Source: Diphasiastrum complanatum
Lineage: Eukaryota > Streptophyta > Lycopodiopsida > Lycopodiales > Lycopodiaceae
Assembly: GCA_029204225.1 (NCBI GenBank)
Contig: CM055097.1
Location: forward strand, 44,230,942-44,294,941
Length of the DNA: 64,000 nucleotides
Reading direction: 5' to 3'
Positions 43,306-55,829 of the stretch are shown piece after piece. Every line of letters begins with the position of its first letter. Position 1 is the stretch's first letter. The position numbers and the translations under genes are program-made. The notes below the pieces were generated by a model. The model ran no database searches. It saw only the letters and a list, made by a program, of their open reading frames with translations, and was not told the DNA's origin.

Positions 43306-43619
43306 ATATTTTTATTTAATATACAAAATTTTATTGTGTGTCTATAGCCTACTGGCTTGTATAAATTTGCATGCTTTTTAAAAAATTTTATAATCCGTCG
43401 ATTTTGTATTATGACGAATTTGGATTCTTCTGTTAGCTGTTTTTTGTGCTAGTCCCGCCATGTTGTGTACTTTTATGAAATGTCGCTCTTGCTTGCCAAT
43501 GAGATTTTTTCATTCCTTGCGATGACCATATGCTAAGACTTCCACTATTTCTTGCAAAGAATGTTGAATGATGTCGTAATATGTGTTGCATGTCATAAAA
43601 ACATAATCTAAATCAGTAC
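43306..43619. other. spacer between convergent gene ends
   Basis: AT-rich, with nothing recognisable beyond the presumed 3' ends of the two convergent transcripts. Confidence 0.4.
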
Positions 43620-45190
43620 CAAAAGTATCTAATTTAATTGCACATATTTGTCTATCGCAGTGTAAAATCAAAATCTTACCATATAATGTGTTATATGATC
43701 AGCACCCCATGCACTCTGAATTGCATCCACAAATTCATTGGTTGTTTTTAGTATCATTTGAACATCAGTATTTGAAAATTTATCTTTTCTCAAGTATTTC
43801 ACCATGTTGTCTAACTTTTTTCAAACTTCTACTTTGTGTATACGAGTAGAACCTTCTTCTTCGAAATCTTGAGTTGCTGCAATAATTTCTTTCCAAATCG
43901 TGTATTGAACCTAAGATTTTTTGCTAGAATAATTTGATAAAAATCTTCGAGCTTTAGATCCTCCAATGCTCGGCTTGCATGGAATATTTCATGTTTTACT
44001 TGATAACTTGTCATCTTTTTTTATTTTAACGTGGCCTTTATGTAAGCCTGCTTTGGAAAACACATCCTCTAATCTGGAAATAGCTTCCTCTGCAGAGGCC
44101 TCTGGCTCGGAATTCCATGCAAACAAGATGTGAAGATATGTTATTTTTTCTATAATACGCACCTCTGCATGCAATGTATGGATATGAATATTTCGCAGAG
44201 GAATCGGTAGTACAGGTTTCCAATTAGAATCTTCTCGATCTCTTGATATTCCTATACTCCTTGTCATGTCTTTTGTCTGGCTTCCAAGTCTTGATCAAGT
44301 GGCACCCATTTACCTTTATTTTTTTTCCATCTTTGATAATGGAAGCATAAGCTCAACATTTGTTTTTCAATTTGATAACGGAAGCACATGGAAGACATTT
44401 TAATTCTGCATTCTATTTCTCCATCTGATCTTTTGTCCCAGCCTTCATCCATAAGTTCAGATAATAAACTATTTGATAAATTTTTGCATACAAACATTGT
44501 TGGGGTTTTGTGTACATTGACACTTGAAATGAAATCCACAAATATATTCAAGGAAATAAACCAACTCAATCTGACTATTTTTTATCCCGTGCTCATTTTT
44601 AATTAATTTTTTACATCATTATATATCTTGCAACGAAATGATTCTAAAACTGTAGCATCTGGTGCAATCCATTCATTACTTTCAAAGCTAGGTAATGGAA
44701 TTGGTACTATTTGTCCAAAATCTCCTTTTGTATTAGGAATGTACATTGATTCATAAAAAAATATTCCACTATCAGCTAGATCTTTTGCAGTTCTATCTCG
44801 ATATTGCAGCTGTTCAATATCAGTGTGAATAACATCTAACACACCTGCTAAAGATCCACTCGGCTCCCATTCATTTATGTTGGATGGATATAAATCTGCA
44901 AGAGAAAAATGATCAGATTGGCAAGTTTACTATTAGATATTTATGAATGACAAAAATCAAAGTATCAAAAATATCAATATTCACAGTTGTTTTTTTTTGT
45001 GATCCTGACGGTTGAATCCTTGCACATTTATCTCTGAATGCATATATACATGTTGGACTAGAATTTCAGAAATAGATTTTTCTCCTGATGATGTTCTAAA
45101 ATCCAAAATTCTGGCCTTCCAATAAGATCGAAACGATAGTTTTGACCTTTTTCTTTTTCGAAATGCTCCTCTTGATGATGGATGCATCAA
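43620..45190 (-). pseudogene. unrecognised multi-exon gene remnant, minus strand
   Basis: Coding-like blocks on the minus strand, 5' to 3', are: 45190-45010 (RGAFRKRKRSKLSFRSYW...); 44895-44615, starting after TTTTCTCTTGCAG and ending before GTAAAA (LYPSNINEWEPSGSLAGV ... FESNEWIAPDATVLESF); about 44545-44280 (MDEGWDKRSDGEIECRIKM ... GKWVPLDQDLEARQKT); 44270-43995 (GISRDREDSNWKPVLPIPLR ...); and 43920-43540 (TIWKEIIAATQDFEEEG ... KLDNMVKYLRKDKFSNTD ... EIVEVLAYGHRKE). The first intron (44896-45009) fits in phase. Others need short introns or frameshifts, and a TGA stands where CGA would fit. I recognise no family. The blocks read like ordinary cellular protein, not a transposon. Confidence 0.45.
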
Positions 45191-45759
45191 AACCCAAGAG
45201 TTTTTTTAATATCTCTTTGGCACCCATAATCCATTATCATCTATCTCATTGAATAGAAGCATAGAGTCAATTGAGGAGCACAACTTTCTTGATGGCGCCA
45301 TTCATAATTTGCATGCAAAAATCTGAAACAATGAACTATGAATCTAAAAATTTGTGTAGACAGAAAGCCATGAATCTGAAAAAAAGTGTTTGCGAAAATT
45401 TGAAACATTGATCTATTTGGAGCCACAATCTAACTCTGGTTATCCTTGTTAACCATGGTTTGACAATGCATATACATTAATGGTACATCGATTTTCTCAT
45501 CTCAACCATCTGTCATATTCATTTTCAATATTTTTATGTCTCTTCGGGGGCAGTGACGAGCTGGAAGGGCAGACCTCATCAACCAATAGCATTTCCACAT
45601 GTTGTCCGATGAAACAACAATATATTTAAAAAGTTTTTATTCTATTTATATTTGAAAAATTCTATGTTACGTAGAACCCCGAAGCTAAGGTTTCAATTGG
45701 TCCACATGGCAATGAAAATAAGAAAAAAAAATAAAAAAACATCTTTTTCAAAGGCCCTC
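45191..45759. other. intergenic, no gene recognised
   Basis: Short ORFs only. A further upstream exon of the minus-strand gene may lie at 45240-45430, but nothing supports it. Confidence 0.35.
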
Positions 45760-46277
45760 GTCGGGCTCTAAGTTTCTCTAATGGTGTGAAATGATGTGAC
45801 TATGACAACAGAAACTTGTCTTATCCAATTCTATCTTAGATTGAGTACCAAAACTGTGAATAATGAATCATGCATGCATATTCAAATCAAAAAGTGTCCA
45901 CTTGGGTTTTGGGTCTCTCCCTACCCTCTTTAAGAGCTTATAACTCCTACTAGAGACATCAGAATGAACTAAAACTTATTGCATTGGAAAGATGACTCTT
46001 CTAGCTTTCCAACAAGCTATAATGTCAGTATCTTTGGATCTAACATAGAGGAGATAGTGTCAAATGATGTAATCTGGTTTTCACACGTGTGAAAAGTTAG
46101 AATTTTGTACATCCTTTGTTTTGGACTGAAAATATCAGTTTTAACCTCATTCACCAAAAAACTGTTCAAGAAAAGATAGCAAAACACTGCTAAACAGCTT
46201 CCTAGCTTGAATTGACAGAAAATTCTTCATGCACCTGATGTTAGTAGCATTCAAAGCATGGTATGGCTCTGATACCA
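45760..46277 (-). mobile_element. PBS and leader of a truncated copia element (B2 LTR family)
   Basis: On the minus strand TGGTATCAGAGCC (46265-46277) directly follows the LTR. The leader runs left with another CACACGTGTG at 46082-46091. No gag is found, so the element is truncated after its leader. The left limit is a guess. Confidence 0.65.
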
Positions 46278-47175
46278 TGTGAAAAATCCAGAAAGTTCAC
46301 ACGTGTGGGGATCCACAAGAAATGTGTGAATGGTCTTGACCATGCTTTGTGGTGGCACGTAGACCACCTCTAGAGCAATCCTGCAATCTACCAACAGATC
46401 TGAGGCTAGAGCACAATCTAGAAAGCTACAGATCAAAGCAAAACTAATTCCTCACAAATAGAGAGAATACATAAGCAAAAGAATGTATGAAGAATGCCTT
46501 CTACTCGAGTTAGAGAGAGAATATCGAAACAAGCAAAATAACATGAGATCCAATTTTGACATTATGACATTACCAAAGCTTCATTCATCATTCGATATGA
46601 ATGAGAATGATATGTTCATATATAGGAGAGCCAGAATTCATGGTACTCCTTGCATTCAATGCATTCCCTACACCTAATCAAGTGTAAACTACTAGCATAT
46701 TGACATCTAACAGCTTGCATGCTGAAATTGCACCTAACTCCTACCTACTTTGTCCAAATGTCAAATTTCCAACTATGAACCTACAAAACTACATGCATGT
46801 GTCAAATAGTGTTTGCATGTCTTGCATGTAACTTCCCTAGATGACTTGGACATGTGTAGAACATGTATACTGACTTGCATGTTGCATGCAGTGATTGCAT
46901 GTTGCATGCATGCACACTAACTGATTTTGCATGTCATCAAATCTAAATTTACCTAACTCAAACTCGCCCAAATCTATAAGGTCATGTGTCAATTCACATA
47001 TCTTTGATATATACAATGGAACAAAGTGAAATATGACCATCTTGACATTGTGCATGTCATGTAGCTCGAGTTTGTACATACTAGAAAATAATATATACAA
47101 CTTGTAAATACACAAGCAAGATGATTTTCCACATCAATCCCTATAGACAAGTTGAATAGCTTTTTATTCTTCACA
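46278..47175 (-). mobile_element. 5' LTR of the same truncated element
   Basis: The minus strand runs TGTGAAGAAT...GGATTTTTCACA (898 bp). Its start and end match the B2 LTR, and its last ~400 bp align with 26480-26878. A middle part shares AACTCGAGCTACATG with the B LTR. CACACGTGTG is at 46298-46307, and a TATA-like TATATATG lies near 46615. Confidence 0.85.
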
Positions 47176-49914
47176 TTTATGCTTGAATGTTTTTAGCCTT
47201 ATGTTTACTTCTTGCAGTAATATTGGGAAATATTTGGGTTCAACATATTTTGTTTCATTGGTATTTAGCACTAATGAATCCTTGAATGTTCCGAAAGTTA
47301 TAAATGGACTATTATTTTTCATCAAATATATCATTAAAAAATTAAATAATATCTATACTCGTTGATTTAGTTCATGTGGCTTACACAAGTAAAGTAAAAT
47401 TGGTATAAAATTTGCAAGATACAACATCGTATCATCCAAATCATTGTATGACACTCTACAAATGTATACAATCACATGTATTGCTAGGTGCACATAATCA
47501 TATTTCTAATCTCTTTTTTGAAAAGTCTTTTAGGGTCAAAGCTAATTAGTCAGATGCATAAAGTATGTATCCCATTCTTGAATGGTCAAAACTATTATAT
47601 TGTAAGGTGGAAATGGACAACAATGGTTTATAGTTATAGTTCATTCCCCACAAGCATTGAATGATGAAGGATACATATTTTTCATGTCTCGAAAGTTGGA
47701 AATCGTTTGAAAAATATTTTCTACACACCATAAAGGGGATTCTCATCGTATCGAATGATAGATCATTTAATATTAACACCAAAAAGTAGCCCAAGTGGCA
47801 CATGTGGGATAGAGTTATCATTTAGGAGTATCACACATATGTGGAATACTGTGGTAGTGACACTTTCACTAATATTTCGTCATTTAATAATCATTCAATT
47901 GATGAATAAAGTCAATTGTATGATGGTCAAAAGTGGCATAATCTAGATTCAAAGATCGCTCCAAAAGAATCGTTCCATAGACAAAATATTTACACACATT
48001 AATGCACACCCCATACACACACACACACACACACACACATGTGTGTGTGTGTGTGTGTGTGTGTGAGTGAGTGATGTGGCATACAAGCATGCACACTTAA
48101 ATATCACAAGAACAAGTTTATTCCAACAAACAAAAATTAGAACAAACATAATACCATTTTAATCTTGTGTTCACTAATATAGTGTTAAGACCATATATAG
48201 GTTTTAGCTAGTTCATAGAACAAATCATCTTACATTCATAACTATTCAATATAAGTTGAATGTTTGACGAATTTACATTTTTCAAATGCATCATGAGGAT
48301 TTTTTTTTGTAATGAAATACCATTTTCATATTGTTTCGAGAATTTTCAAGAAACAAAATTAATGGTGGAAGTGCACCAATGAACCTTATTTTGTACAACC
48401 TCCAATATTTTTAACTTGCAGATAAGGATCCTCATCTTGATCATAAATTTATCTCCTAAATATTCTGATTATTTCAATAAGAACTAAAAACATAGTATAA
48501 AATACTCAAACCATAAGTTAGATTAATCACATGAAACAATTGATGCATTATCAAACATGTAGAGTCTATCAATGAAAAAAAGGCCAGATTTTTTTATATC
48601 TATCTCTTTTTATATAGCCCTATCTTATAATAACTCATGAGCGTAATCACATGAAAGCATGAAAATTAAATTGATGAGATGAATACCATCACACTCATTC
48701 TATTGATAATAACAAATTGAATTAACATAAAGGGTAGAATTTTGTGCTTTGGTAGTATAACTTGTAGTCATATGGATCTCCAATTCTACTAAAATAGTAC
48801 AATTGTCTAATTTTAAATCCAATTTAGTGATGTTCTATGATTGGATGGTCCCTTCAAATCAGTTGCAAAAAGTAGAATGCATTTAATCATTTGGGTGCTC
48901 AATGATGTGAAATAGAGCTTTTAATTTCTATCTATTTTGAGATCTACCATTGTGACCTACAATACTTTTGGTGCTTCACTAACATAGAATACACTTTTAC
49001 CATTCTAGCATGTCTAGCAATATTCTCCATCATATGAGAATTTTATTAGCCCTTTTGGTATGTCAAAATTCACTTAGTTCTTTTAGCTCCTCGTGAAGAA
49101 TCTTGGAAAATTCACTCATCCATTTTTTTCAATAGTGCTACCAAAGAATTCACTTACTACTTCAATATCTCTAACAATCCAATTGATGTAGTTGGTGAGA
49201 AGAAGAAAATATGGAGGAAAGAACTCCCAAAGAGAGTTTATGAAAGAGCCAAGGAAAGAAGATAAAGATTGAGGTAGGTATTGAATTGGATTAGGCTTGA
49301 TGTGTTGAATATGAGGATATTTTTTTATCCTATATTATGATCTCTAACACAACTTGTTTGGCAAATGTGACTTTGGTCTACATATAGATGAGTCCATTTT
49401 TCCCATTAGTTTGACATGTTTCACTACACATAACTACTCACCCACAATGTGATCCTTCGATTTTTGACCTTATAACATCTTAAAAAAACAGTTATATCTA
49501 GATCTCCAAGAATATCCATACGGTGTTTTGAAGAGAGGAGTACTTTATTGGAGACTTTTCTTCCATAGGTTTAACCAATGTTTGTGGGTAGGAATATAGG
49601 TGGCCGAAGTGTATCAACTTACAATATCAAGAAACCAACCTAGTTCGTATATGTTTTTATGATACTAAGAGTAAGGACCAGACTCCCTCGATGTTAGATT
49701 CATAAATACTTGGGTCAGGTACGTGTAAGGATGGTTTGGCCTAGACAATACTCATACATAAACTTTACATAATTTATTATAGTGCCCAAATACACTAGTG
49801 GCTACCCTTTAGACAACAAAGTAATTTCATTTCAAAACAACTCCATAAGTTTTCATGTAGATATAGCCCATCTATCAACTAATGTATATCCTCCAAAAGA
49901 CGTTACTAAGATTT
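47176..49914. other. intergenic, no gene recognised
   Basis: AT-rich DNA with frequent stops in all frames. 48012-48066 is a (CA)n(TG)n palindromic tract. I see no domain, LTR or splice structure. Confidence 0.5.
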
Positions 49915-50045
49915 TGAGTTAGTCAAAAGTCAAATGGTGGTAGGTGGGGTGTGCTTCTTCCTACACCATAGATTAGTTTGTGCTTCTTGTGGATGGTGTG
50001 GATTACAATCCCATCCTTTGCAAGTAGCCAATAGCAAGCAAGGGT
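49915..50045 (-). repeat. dispersed ~130-bp repeat, copy 2
   Basis: Inverted counterpart of 21976-22110. The shared core ATTGGCTACTTGCAAAGG continues to GTCAAAAGTCAAATGG on the complementary side. Confidence 0.7.
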
Positions 50046-50159
50046 CAAGGGGCACCCCAAAGATAAAAAGGCACCATTTGTAACCATTTTCCATGCTTAA
50101 TGAGAAGGAGAAAACTCTTCCATTTTGGAGAGCAAGCATCCTCATTTACTATTCACTCT

Positions 50160-50438
50160 TGCCTTGCGAATGTTCCTAAGACAAAAAAGACAAAAAAATC
50201 AGGCTGAACCTTTGCAGACATCAAATTTTTTAGTTCCAGTGGCCATCAAATAACCTTCACAGAGGTAGTTCCATCTCATTGAGACAAGGACACAGAAAAG
50301 CATGTGAAGGTTAGTTTGATTTCAGTGAGCATAAAAATGGGCTTTTAAGTGCTTAAAAATCACTAAAATCATCAGATCCAAAAATTCCACTTAGAGGTAA
50401 CCTTTGTAGACCATCCCATTGTCTTGAAAATGCCATTT
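50160..50438 (-). mobile_element. possible C-family leader fragment
   Basis: The minus strand carries GAAGGTT-type repeats, CTGCAAAGGTT and AAGTGATTTTTA-like text, as in the leaders of C (17260-17470) and the copy at 29300. The match is patchy. It joins element E directly at 50439. Confidence 0.35.
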
Positions 50439-53400
50439 TTAATCAATGATGAGGTCTGTGAATATCTTACTAGACCAGGAAAAGCAACTACCACAAAGCT
50501 GGAATACATATGCTGTGGTGGATCTATGATCATCATAGTCACCTCCCCAATCCGCATCCACATAGCCACATAACTCAGGTAAACCCTCATGCTTCCTATA
50601 CACCAAGCCATAATCAGAAGTGCCTTTGACATAACACAAAATGCTCTTAGCTGCCTTCCAATATGTTTCCGTAGGTGCTGCCATAAACTGACTTACAATA
50701 CCAACAACATAGCATATAACTGGTCTAGTCGTGGTAAGGTAAATCAAGCTCTCTACTAACTGCCTATACAGCGTAGCATCAAATGGTTGTGACTCGTCAA
50801 GCTTAGAAAGCTTTTTACCTGGTTCGATAGGAGTGTTCACTAGCTTGCAATCCTGCAACCTGAACAGGTGCAGCAACTCTCTGACATACTTCGCCTGTGT
50901 TAAATCCACTTTGTGTCCTTTTTGCACACCTGCACTCCAAGGCAATAATGCATTAGGCTAAGATTTGTCATCTCGAATTGTTCCATGAGGTCTTTCTTGA
51001 TCATGTCTATCATCTCTTGATTATTTCCCATATTAATCGAGTCATCAACATAAAGAGAAACTAGAGCAACCATACCATCAAAGCATAAGACATAAAGATT
51101 TGGATCAGAATGTGTTCTCACCATCCCTTTAGAATGAAAGTAGGCATCAATCCTGCTGTACCATGCATGTGGTGCCTGTTTAGGACCATAAATTGCTTTT
51201 TTCAAGCAACATACTTTATGCTCCTGTCCTTTCGCTACAAAGCCTTTAGGTTGATCCATGAACACCTCTTCTTCTAACTCACCATTTAGTAAAGCAGATT
51301 TCACATCCATTTGATGCAAAGGCCAACCAAAATGTGAAGCTAAAGCAACAAGCAGATGTAGAGTATTCCACTTACATACTGGCGCAAAGGTCTCCTCATA
51401 GTCAATACCTTTACTTTGTGCATACCCTTTGATCACCAATCTTGCCTTGTGCTTTGCTATACTTCCATCTGCATGGTACTTAGCTCTATATAGCCATTTA
51501 CAACCAATGGGTTTCTTGCCAACTGGTGGTTCCACTAAGTCCCATGTGCTATGCTTAGCAATTGACTCCATATCCTCTCCCATGGCCTTGACCCAAATGT
51601 CATCATCCTTTGCTTCAACATAAGTCGAAGGTTCTTTGCTTTGAATAATGCTGGATAAGAGAGCATAATTTGTTTCATATCTTTTAGGTTGTGTCTTCTC
51701 TCTTGTTGATCTTCGTAGCTCTCCCTGGCTAGATGATCCTCGAAAGTCATCCATGTCGCGGCTCTCCATCAATCTCTCAAACCACTTAGGGAGCTTTTTG
51801 TCAGGTGATTGGCTTCCTGGTGAAAATGTATCCCACAGTACATCTTTCTCCTTGCGTTTGTCACCTGCAACTTCAATCTTTCTTGCACCAAAAGGTTTAT
51901 CTCTACCACTCCAACCTGTCTCTTGAGGTTGAGTAGTAGTATCTTGAGGTGTATCCTTGTGTCCATCATTAGGAAAGTCAATAAATGGATCATCATCAGG
52001 AGGTATCCTCACTGTACCATCTTTCCCACTGGATGTGTCCGTTTTCTCAGCATCCTCGTCTTCATACATCTTAGATTCATCAAAGATAATATCACGGCTG
52101 ACACGTATTTTGTTCTCCACTGGATCAAAACACCTATAGCCCTTCACACGATCATCATATCCTAGGAATATACACTTTACATCAAGCTTACATCTTTCTT
52201 CCTTAGGAATGTGTACAAAGGCCTTACATCCAAAGATTCGCAAGTGGTTCACCTTTGGCTTCTTCTTCGTGAATGCCTCCTCAGGTGTCGTCTTTGGTAT
52301 GGCAATGGTTGGACTTCTATTTTGAAGATAAACTGCCGTACTGCATGCTTCTGACCAAAAATCTTTTGGTAGTTTCATCTTAGCTAGCATAGATCTGGCA
52401 CTTTCCACAATTGTACGATTATTGTGCTCAGCTACACCATTGAGTGCAGGAGTATGATTTAGTGTTGGGCTCCCTTATACCATCCGCAATGAACTTGAAC
52501 TTTTGGTTCACATCCTTCACAAAGCAACGATCATGGGAAAATTCTACTTTTAACTTTTGATCATTAATGACACCAACGAAAAATAGATTTTTCTTCAAAC
52601 TTGGTACAAAAAGTACCTCCCTAATCATCCTGCTTTTGCCATCAAGATTGAAACGGTGCCTATCCCCTTGATCTTGCACACATCACCATTTGCTTGTGAA
52701 ACAAATGTTCCATTATCTAACACTTTCAAGTTAATGAACCAATCCTTGTTACTTGTCATATGTCTTGTGGCTCCCGAGTCAATGTACCATGCTTGATCAT
52801 CTTGATTAGATGACAATGTTGATATGAAGATACTAGAGTCTTCAATTTCACCCTCATCGACAAGGTTACCTGCCTGCTTTGGTTTTCCCTTGACTGATTC
52901 CGCCAAGAATTTTCAACATTCGCTCTTTCAATGGCCCTTTTTGTCGCAATGGAAGTATTTGCCCTTCTTCTTGGTCTTGTTGAAAGATCCCTCATCCTCC
53001 TGAGCCTTGGCAAATTGCTGCTTAGACTTCTTCTTGCCCTTGCCTTTGCCTTGTTTTTGGTGTGTCGCAAGCACTTGATCGTCCGTATTTTGACGTCTAA
53101 CTTTCACCATTTCTCGTCGTTGCTCCTCTTGCATCAAGATTCATGTGAGCTCGTCAAAGGTTGGCAATCTTTCTCTTGATGCTATTCCACTCACAAAAAT
53201 CTGATAGGGTTCTGCAATGCCACACAATGCATTATGCACCAGCTCCACATCACGTATGCGCTCATCATCCCTCATTGTCTTAATTCTGGTCATGTATGTT
53301 TGAATATGCTCTCCTTGTTCCATGCGGGCACTATTTAGTTTTGACTTCAGGATCATGATCCTTGACGGATTTGATGTCTCGAACTGCTCCTTTAGCACAT

Positions 53401-53671
53401 CCCATGTTTGTCTGGGTTTAACAGCATCACAAATGTGGGTAATGATGTGAGCCTTCACTGACAAGTTGATGAAGGTCAAAGCTCTCCTCGTCTTCTTGTC
53501 AAACACTTTAATGTCCTCTTCATTTGGCGGTCTTCTCTCATCACTTGTGATGACATCCCACAGTTCCTTCTCCATCAATATGTTTTTCATCTTGAATTTC
53601 CACACTGCATAGTTGGAAATCCCGTCCAATTTGCTACTTTCACTCAAAATGGACTCTCCCATGTTTGCCAT
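50439..53671 (-). pseudogene. gag-pol of element E, disrupted
   Basis: Gag (MANMGESILSESSKLDG...) runs from 53671 to a TGA at 53141. The zinc knuckle (about 52920-52965) has Tyr in place of the first Cys (YFHCDKKGH) and stops beside it. Protease has DSGATRHM (about 52760-52785). GAG-pre-integrase and most of the integrase core are deleted near 52470, where FIADGIRE runs into PALNGVAEHNN-like sequence. The 502-codon ORF 50900-52408 covers the integrase end and RT with intact YVDD (near 51040). A frameshift near 50940 separates the RT end and RNase H (VDADWGGD). Confidence 0.9.
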
Positions 53672-54183
53672 CCCAAAACTGCCTGAAACTGCAACCGTAG
53701 GCTATAAACTGTATGCCGAGGCCAACATTGATGATAAGAAAGATCTATGATTTTTGGTGTTCAAACCCATGCTCAGAAATCAGCCAATCTTCTAAGTTGT
53801 TTCACCTGCTTTTTGATGGCTGTAACTTCCAAATTTCTTCATCATGGAGGTTGCCTTACTGCTGGAAATCCAATGCTTCAATTCGTTTGTCAAACGGTGT
53901 CCAATTGAATGCACACCAATCACAAACACCAAGCATCCTCTCTACGAAATTTTCAGAATTCCGTCTTTCTACTTTTTAGATTCGACTGACAAGTCCTGTC
54001 ACTGAATCTTCGCACAGTCTCAAGCTTAGCAGGCTTCTGTATGCTAGAAGTTGTGCACCAGTGCTTCACTTTCCGTCTCCAACCCGCCGTAAATCCCGAA
54101 CACTTAGAAGACTGCTCTTCTCCCGAAGCTCTCTTCAATGGCGACACTATACTGTGTACACTCCTTAAACCGCTCTGATACCA
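50439..54183 (-). mobile_element. element E: copia, minus strand, truncated at its 3' end
   Basis: The PBS TGGTATCAGAGC is at 54172-54183, followed by leader, gag, protease, remnants of integrase, RT and part of RNase H. The element stops at about 50460 inside RNase H (SWSSK). No 3' LTR is present. The 5' LTR should lie right of 54183, but its start was not found. Its lineage differs from A/B and C. Confidence 0.88.
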
Positions 54184-55518
54184 ACTTAGAATTTGCTTCG
54201 AACAAGAACACAGATTATGCTACACAGTAACACAGACAGAAAAACACTCTCCACACCAAGCTCATGTAGCAAACTATATTTCTCAAAATGAAAATACACT
54301 GTTGACATTCCACCTTTTTATTCTAGGTCTATAAGCTCTTAAATTTGGCTAAATTTGGTTGCAACTTATTTTTAGCTTTGCCATGATACCGATAAGCAAT
54401 TGTGATGATTCTCTCAAAGATGATGTGTCACTTCTAGGTGAGTTTGAATTTGAAAGGGTATTTTTTTTAATTTATCTAGATTACAAAAAGGAAAAACTTT
54501 TCAAGTTTCAACATGCACACGAAAGGTCTTTTTGATAAATTGAATCACCTTGTTTTGAATTGTTATAAACAAATCAGTCAAAATAAATAAATTAACATAA
54601 AATATGAGAACAAACCAAATTTTTTCTTTTGTTTATTTGAATATCAAGTCATTGGGTAATAAATAAAACATAAGTTTTTTTTGAAAATCTAAAAATTGAG
54701 TGATCTTGTTATTCTTAAAGATTGGATTTCTATCATCACCTAACAACTTGCTTATTGAATACAATTTGGAGGTCTTGTAATTCTTAGGATAAAATGTATT
54801 AGTTTTACTATCATCAACTGGATAAGATGGTTCAAATTTTGGCTTTCATGCGAAATGTCTGATAGTTTTAGACGTTTCAAGATAGATAAAATGAGAGATG
54901 TAAAAACTTTGATTCTTAACTTGAAGAATGACTGTTTATTTAACTTTCTAACAAAAATGACCTGTTTATTAGCTTTCTAACTTGAAATAAAAAATTTTAA
55001 TATGACATTATGCGTTATTCAAAAGGATGATATGCTTTTGTGAGTTATGAAAAAGAAAAAATTGCTATAATTTTCATAAAGAAGGAATTTGAGAAAAGCA
55101 TGTAGCTAAGTCATTTGATCAAGTTAGAAAAATAAGAGAGGTACAATTTTTTTTCTTGAAAAGATTAACCATAGAATAGGAATTTTTTACAAAGGTGCAA
55201 CAAAAGAAAACTTGCTCATAGTGAGCAAAACTTGTCAGCCTCTTTGAGAATTACTAGGGGAGGTGGTTAAATTTACCAGACCCAAATTCCCTATCATTTC
55301 TATCTAACCCAAATTCCAACATTCCAAGCTCTAAGGGATTGCCAAAAGTTATTAACAAAAGAGTCCTCAAAAATTATATCACTTAAGCAATAGTGAAGCC
55401 ATTAACAAAAGAGTCCTCACAAACAATATCATTAACAATAGTGAGAGCTACAAACTTCAAAGGTCCTAAAAAAGACCATTGTCCATTGTCCCATAGAGGC
55501 ATTGACACAAGTCTTAAT
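54184..55518. other. presumed 5' LTR of element E and AT-rich flank
   Basis: LTR sequence must begin at about 54184 on the minus strand, ending ...AATTCTAAG before the PBS. No partner is present to define it. The remainder is AT-rich without ORFs. Confidence 0.4.
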
Positions 55519-55660
55519 CCCTTGGCAAGATGTTTGATGATTAGATGGTTTATTTTGATCTTTTAAACCCTTGGCAAGATGTTTGATGATTAGATGATTT
55601 ATTTTGATCTTTTAAACCCTTGGCAAGATGTCTGATGATTAGAGGGTTTTTTTTTCAAAA
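55519..55660 (+). repeat. 49-bp tandem repeat, three copies
   Basis: Units starting CCCTTGGCAAGATG occur at 55519, 55568 and 55617, an exact 49-bp period. The third is cut short at about 55650. Confidence 0.9.
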
Positions 55661-55829
55661 ACTTTGGCTTCCATTTAGGGTTTGACCAAAATTCAAGGGT
55701 TAGCTATCTAGCTTGAAGGGTAGTTTTTCGAATTAGCGGTCAAATGCAGATTATTTTGGCCACCCAGAAGTCTAGGCTAGGCCCTAGGATGGGTGTTCAT
55801 TCTGGAGTCCAGATTAAAAGGCTTTCAGA

